From an uncultured Clostridia bacterium (lineage in GTDB: Bacteria > Bacillota > Clostridia > Oscillospirales > Acutalibacteraceae): 9,095 nucleotides of DNA. The DNA lies in NCBI GenBank assembly GCA_947174455.1, contig CAMWIZ010000020.1, positions 1 through 9,095 of the forward strand. Reading direction: 5' to 3'. The notes under the pieces are model-generated. The model saw only the letters and a program-made list of their open reading frames with translations, had not been told where the DNA came from and ran no database searches. The first letter of the stretch is position 1, and each line of letters opens with the position of its first letter. The position numbers and the translations under genes were made by a program. This document shows positions 5,895-9,095 of this stretch, in pieces.

Positions 5895-8800
5895 TATGAT
5901 TTCTGTAAAATCGGTGCTATAATAACCGCTACACACCATATAAGTGACAGCAGGAACATTTCTCCTGCACCGATTTGCTGAACCCCTGCGAAAAGCACAA
6001 GCAAGGTTACCAGCAACAGGCTTATAAGAACCTCAATAACCTGTATAGCCAATGACAACGATATATTTCTCTTTGCTCTTATACAGCCGCTGACAGCACG
6101 TCCGAGCGGTGTAACTCCGCCTTTAGTGGCAATGTAAGCAGGCGAGGTCTTTTCCTTACCTATCATCTCATCTCTAATGACATTACCCATGCTTGTTGTC
6201 AAGACCTTGACGCTCTTATAGTAAATTCCAAAATCCTTTGAAATTCTTTCAGGTGTTATATTGACATCAACAGTGCGTACAAGAATACACATTCCGCTTT
6301 CTTCCATACGTCTTAAAGCGTCCATAACTCTCCTGTTTGCACTGTAACCGATGATAAACATTGCTACAAGCTCACCCGAGTTTGCTAAGTAGAGAATTTC
6401 GTTGCCGTCGGTACGGTACTTTCTCTCGTATGTCTCTGATGGCGGCTCAATGCCATGCTCCTCAAGCAGTCTTCTGTTGCCGACAAGAACTCTTTCCTTG
6501 TTAACCCAGCCGATCAGACCCTTGCCGTCCTCGTAAATCACGCTGTCAACGTTCGGAAGAACATCCTCCTTGTTTCCCTGAATAATACCGTCAAACATAC
6601 CCGCCATAGCACCGCCTGCGTTAACCATTACGGCGGCAGCCGCAAGCAGGGCATCATCTATTCTTCTTCCGCTGAAAGTCTTAATGCCGTTCATGTGAAC
6701 GGAGCCTTCCGGATACAGTTCCTTGGCATCTATCATTATAGCACCGGACTCGGCAAAATGTTCAACTGCCGGATAACCGACAACCATGGCCTGGTTTCTG
6801 AGGGAAGTTTTTGACAGCTTGTACAGCGGCATACTTCCAAGCAGTCTGCCGCACATAGGCACAGCCATGCAAAGCAGTATGCTAAGCACTGACAGAGTTC
6901 CCGCAAAACTTTTAAAAATCACTGCGTGTACTATGCTTATAACCAAAGAAAATATTGAAACAGGAATTGCTATCTTGCTCGACAAATCCTCACCCGGATT
7001 AGATGCATAGGAAAGTGTCAAAAAGTTTCTGAGGAAAGATGTTCTCTTTTGGAACACGATTTCCGACTTCTCAACATTTGTTCCGCTAAGCAGCTTTGCA
7101 GACATTCGTTTATCATGGTAGAATCTCGCAGAATATTTTCCGAACGGTGCAGACGCAAACTTAAAGTTTTCCTTCACACGTTTGGCTGTAACATATCTGC
7201 CATAGGTATTAACCGTAAGGGCAAGCAGTGCAATAATAGTGTAAACATTCAAGCTTTCACTAAAGAAAAATGTCGGATATATAAGAACCGCAACCGCTTG
7301 AACCGCCGTAACAGCACAGGCAAGGGCAATACTTGTATCAACCGAAGCCTTAAAATGCCTGAGCGGCTTAAAGCCATTTATGAGCGTATCCTTGCAGACA
7401 TACATAGCCGCTGCAAAGAACGCCAAATTAAATGCTGCAAAAATTCTTTCCGAACCGCTTTCGCCTGCCGCTGCTTCCGCCGCTGTTGCTGCAAACGAGC
7501 CACTGAAGCAAAACAGTATAACGCACATTAAGGTAATAATGGCAGTCAAAGTAAACGTGCGTTTTGACCTGTTAAAATCATTTTTAATATAATTTTTAAC
7601 CTTTTCTTTGTCGGCATCACTTCTGTACTCTACACCGTGTGTCAGACTTCCTGCCGCATTACTGTGCCTACCACGGGATTTTCCACTGTTCCGTGTTTTT
7701 TTGTCAGACGTTAGAGCATCATATGTGGATCTTGCAGAAGCTGTTTGACCTAACTCTCCACCAATCTTGCCACTGTCGCTTATCGCCTTGGATACATCGT
7801 TAATTCTTCTCTGGTTTCTGGCAACATTTTCAAGGTGCCTGTACCCAATATAAAACTCATACTCACTGCGAACAGAATCAGCAAACTTACCTGCCTTAAC
7901 CTTGATTTCTTCAGCTATTCCGGGTACTTGATAGTTGGTTATCTCAATATCGGTAATATACTTTATCTCGACAAATCTCTCATTATAATCACGCTCTGCC
8001 TTGTCAATATCAGCCTGAGTTGTCTTTTGGTTGGCAATCCAAGCCTCCACTTCCTTGACCTTGTTCAGAACCATTTGATTAGCGGCCTTCTGCTGTTTTT
8101 CCTCATCGGTTAAATTCTCTGCCGACTCGTTATTAACATCGGTTATATCGTCGTTAATGCCCTGCACAGGCTCGTCACCCGGCAACTGCTCTGCAAGTAT
8201 AGATGGTTCCTCCAGCAAAATTTCATAATCATCATTTTGTACCGATTCGGAATCATCCCCATTTTTATCGTTAGTGATTACATTAAGACTTTCCCTAACT
8301 TTCCTTATGTCTATTTCTGTAGTTGCGGAATTATTGTTTTTAACAAGCTTTATCTGGGCCGTGTCATACTTCTGCTGAACATCACCATCTGCAGGACCGA
8401 GCAGTCCCTCCAACATTTGTCGGTGCTCCTCATCGGTAGCAGTACTGACATTGTTAAGATGTCCCTCATACAGAACTGCCGTTGTCACGTTATCATCTGC
8501 CGATGAATCAATAACCCCTGTTTCAAGAACTGTATCGTTTTCCTCTGCATTCTCTGCCGTATTACTCTCAGAAGCACTCGGTATTTTTTCGTTCCATAGT
8601 TCAGAAAGCTTATTCCTTGCATTCCCAAAAAAAAGCTTAAATTTGTTCGACACACCGCCTGCTGCACCTGATGCGAGAGTCTTAACCTTGGCAAATCCCG
8701 AATTTTCCGTTTCCGCATCTTCAGAGGTTTTCGTTATTTCCTCTGTTTCCTTATTTTCGGAATTCTGGTTCTCCTCAAATTTCTCTGTTATTTTCTCGGT

Positions 8801-9095
8801 TTCGGAAGTTTCGGAAACTTCGGTACTTTTTTCTTTCTCGGAGTTCTCCGTCATTTCTTCTGTTTCCATATTGTTGGAACCGTCGGAGGATTCTGTATTT
8901 CCTGTAACTTCTTCGTCTTCCGCAATTTCGGAAGCTTGCACTTCCTCAGATATTTCCGCTATTTCTTTATTGTCGGAAACTTGATTCTCTTCGATTTTAT
9001 CCGTTATTTCTTCAACTTCCGCATCTTCGGAAATTGTTTTTTCTTCTTTACCCTTTGTTGTTTCTTCTAATTCTGCATTTTTGGAAACCTCAGAA
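5894..9095 (-). CDS. Acidic-repeat protein fused to a degenerate P1B-type ATPase (5' end outside window)
   Basis: The frame is open to the window edge, with 1066 residues visible. Numbering here starts at the first visible codon (9094). Residues of about 1-135 are Glu/Ser/Thr/Lys-rich and repetitive. About 136-340 is acidic and probably disordered, about 330-450 is charged and helical, and the rest has eight likely membrane segments (about 513-536, 551-572, 585-606, 618-635, 708-727, 734-756, 1013-1035, 1046-1063). This 6+2 layout with a large loop at 757-1012 matches P1B metal-transporting ATPases, as does the text around VGN (871-873). The phosphorylation motif DKTGTLTEG is replaced by DAKELYPEG (D789). 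The metal motif CPC is replaced by a PMC form (P746-C748), TGD by TVD (941-943), and TGES, HP and GDGxND are not found. I infer a membrane protein without pump activity, perhaps a sensor or scaffold; the true function is unknown. Confidence 0.75.
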   Translation of the reverse strand, partial: SEVSKNAELEETTKGKEEKTISEDAEVEEITDKIEENQVSDNKEIAEISEEVQASEIAEDEEVTGNTESSDGSNNMETEEMTENSEKEKSTEVSETSETEKITEKFEENQNSENKETEEITKTSEDAETENSGFAKVKTLASGAAGGVSNKFKLFFGNARNKLSELWNEKIPSASESNTAENAEENDTVLETGVIDSSADDNVTTAVLYEGHLNNVSTATDEEHRQMLEGLLGPADGDVQQKYDTAQIKLVKNNNSATTEIDIRKVRESLNVITNDKNGDDSESVQNDDYEILLEEPSILAEQLPGDEPVQGINDDITDVNNESAENLTDEEKQQKAANQMVLNKVKEVEAWIANQKTTQADIDKAERDYNERFVEIKYITDIEITNYQVPGIAEEIKVKAGKFADSVRSEYEFYIGYRHLENVARNQRRINDVSKAISDSGKIGGELGQTASARSTYDALTSDKKTRNSGKSRGRHSNAAGSLTHGVEYRSDADKEKVKNYIKNDFNRSKRTFTLTAIITLMCVILFCFSGSFAATAAEAAAGESGSERIFAAFNLAFFAAAMYVCKDTLINGFKPLRHFKASVDTSIALACAVTAVQAVAVLIYPTFFFSESLNVYTIIALLALTVNTYGRYVTAKRVKENFKFASAPFGKYSARFYHDKRMSAKLLSGTNVEKSEIVFQKRTSFLRNFLTLSYASNPGEDLSSKIAIPVSIFSLVISIVHAVIFKSFAGTLSVLSILLCMAVPMCGRLLGSMPLYKLSKTSLRNQAMVVGYPAVEHFAESGAIMIDAKELYPEGSVHMNGIKTFSGRRIDDALLAAAAVMVNAGGAMAGMFDGIIQGNKEDVLPNVDSVIYEDGKGLIGWVNKERVLVGNRRLLEEHGIEPPSETYERKYRTDGNEILYLANSGELVAMFIIGYSANRRVMDALRRMEESGMCILVRTVDVNITPERISKDFGIYYKSVKVLTTSMGNVIRDEMIGKEKTSPAYIATKGGVTPLGRAVSGCIRAKRNISLSLAIQVIEVLISLLLVTLLVLFAGVQQIGAGEMFLLSLIWCVAVIIAPILQKS
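8738..9031 (-). repeat. Duplicated acidic coding repeat, 216-bp offset
   Basis: Within the N-terminal part of the large protein, residues 22-47 (SEDAEVEEITDKIEENQVSD onward, at 8954-9031) recur with an offset of 72 residues at 94-119 (SETSETEKITEKFEENQNSE onward, at 8738-8815). About two thirds of positions are identical. The stretch between is of the same composition. The motif TTCGGAA recurs many times on the plus strand, which indicates growth by slippage or unequal crossing-over. Confidence 0.7.

Noticed and set aside
8939..8941. GTG as start of the large minus-strand gene
   Set aside because: The same frame continues open for 51 codons to the window edge with the same acidic composition, and no properly spaced Shine-Dalgarno precedes this GTG. 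It is an internal valine codon.
8451..8984. 177-codon Ser/Phe-rich plus-strand frame
   Set aside because: It is the complement of the Glu/Lys-rich repeats of the large gene. Its composition is a mirror of GAA/GAG codons, and it has no start signals or family resemblance.
1..9095. CRISPR array, tRNA or rRNA genes, insertion sequence or phage genes
   Set aside because: No regularly spaced direct repeats, cloverleaf with CCA-end signals, transposase or integrase motifs were found. The only dispersed repeat is the non-coding element pair around rpe.

Overview
The window carries six protein genes in standard-code, moderately AT-rich DNA with strong GGAGG-type ribosome binding sites, sigma-A-like promoters and U-tract hairpin terminators. 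This style points to the Firmicutes. The enzyme sequences, the clostridial-looking sigma/anti-sigma pair and the dispersed intergenic hairpin elements make an anaerobic gut Clostridia (Oscillospiraceae/Ruminococcus-like) my best guess. That placement is an inference, not something read directly.

Layout from left to right. On the minus strand: cysS (cysteinyl-tRNA synthetase, 64-1470) with its own extended -10 promoter, then fba (class II fructose-bisphosphate aldolase, 1705-2571) with its own promoter and a clear terminator at 1616-1656. On the plus strand, divergent from fba: a two-gene regulatory operon with a single-pass membrane protein that looks like an anti-sigma factor (2773-4152), followed 11 bases later by an ECF sigma factor (4164-4622). 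A candidate ECF-type promoter (TGAACC, 16 bp, TATCTA) precedes the operon, which suggests autoregulation. The anti-sigma gene comes before the sigma gene, the reverse of the usual order.

Next comes rpe (ribulose-phosphate 3-epimerase, 4948-5598, minus), flanked by two diverged copies of one intergenic element (4656-4821 plus, 5666-5844 minus) in inverted orientation. Each copy can fold into a series of hairpins, and several stems differ in sequence between copies while staying paired. The element ends in a 30-base hairpin identical at 29 of 30 positions. A bidirectional terminator (4845-4897) separates copy A from the end of rpe.

The right third (5894 to beyond 9095, minus) is one gene cut by the window edge, with 1066 residues visible. 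Its C-terminal half has the layout of a P1B-type (heavy-metal) P-type ATPase, with eight membrane segments and a nucleotide-binding/phosphorylation-like cytoplasmic loop. The signature catalytic motifs (DKTGT, TGES, the HP dipeptide, GDGxND, intact CPC) are missing or replaced. It is fused to a long acidic, repetitive N-terminal region. This apparent pseudo-P-type ATPase and the structured repeat pair are the two least ordinary things here.

The enzymes are housekeeping: translation (cysS), glycolysis (fba) and pentose phosphate pathway (rpe). No phage, transposase, CRISPR, rRNA or tRNA gene is visible.
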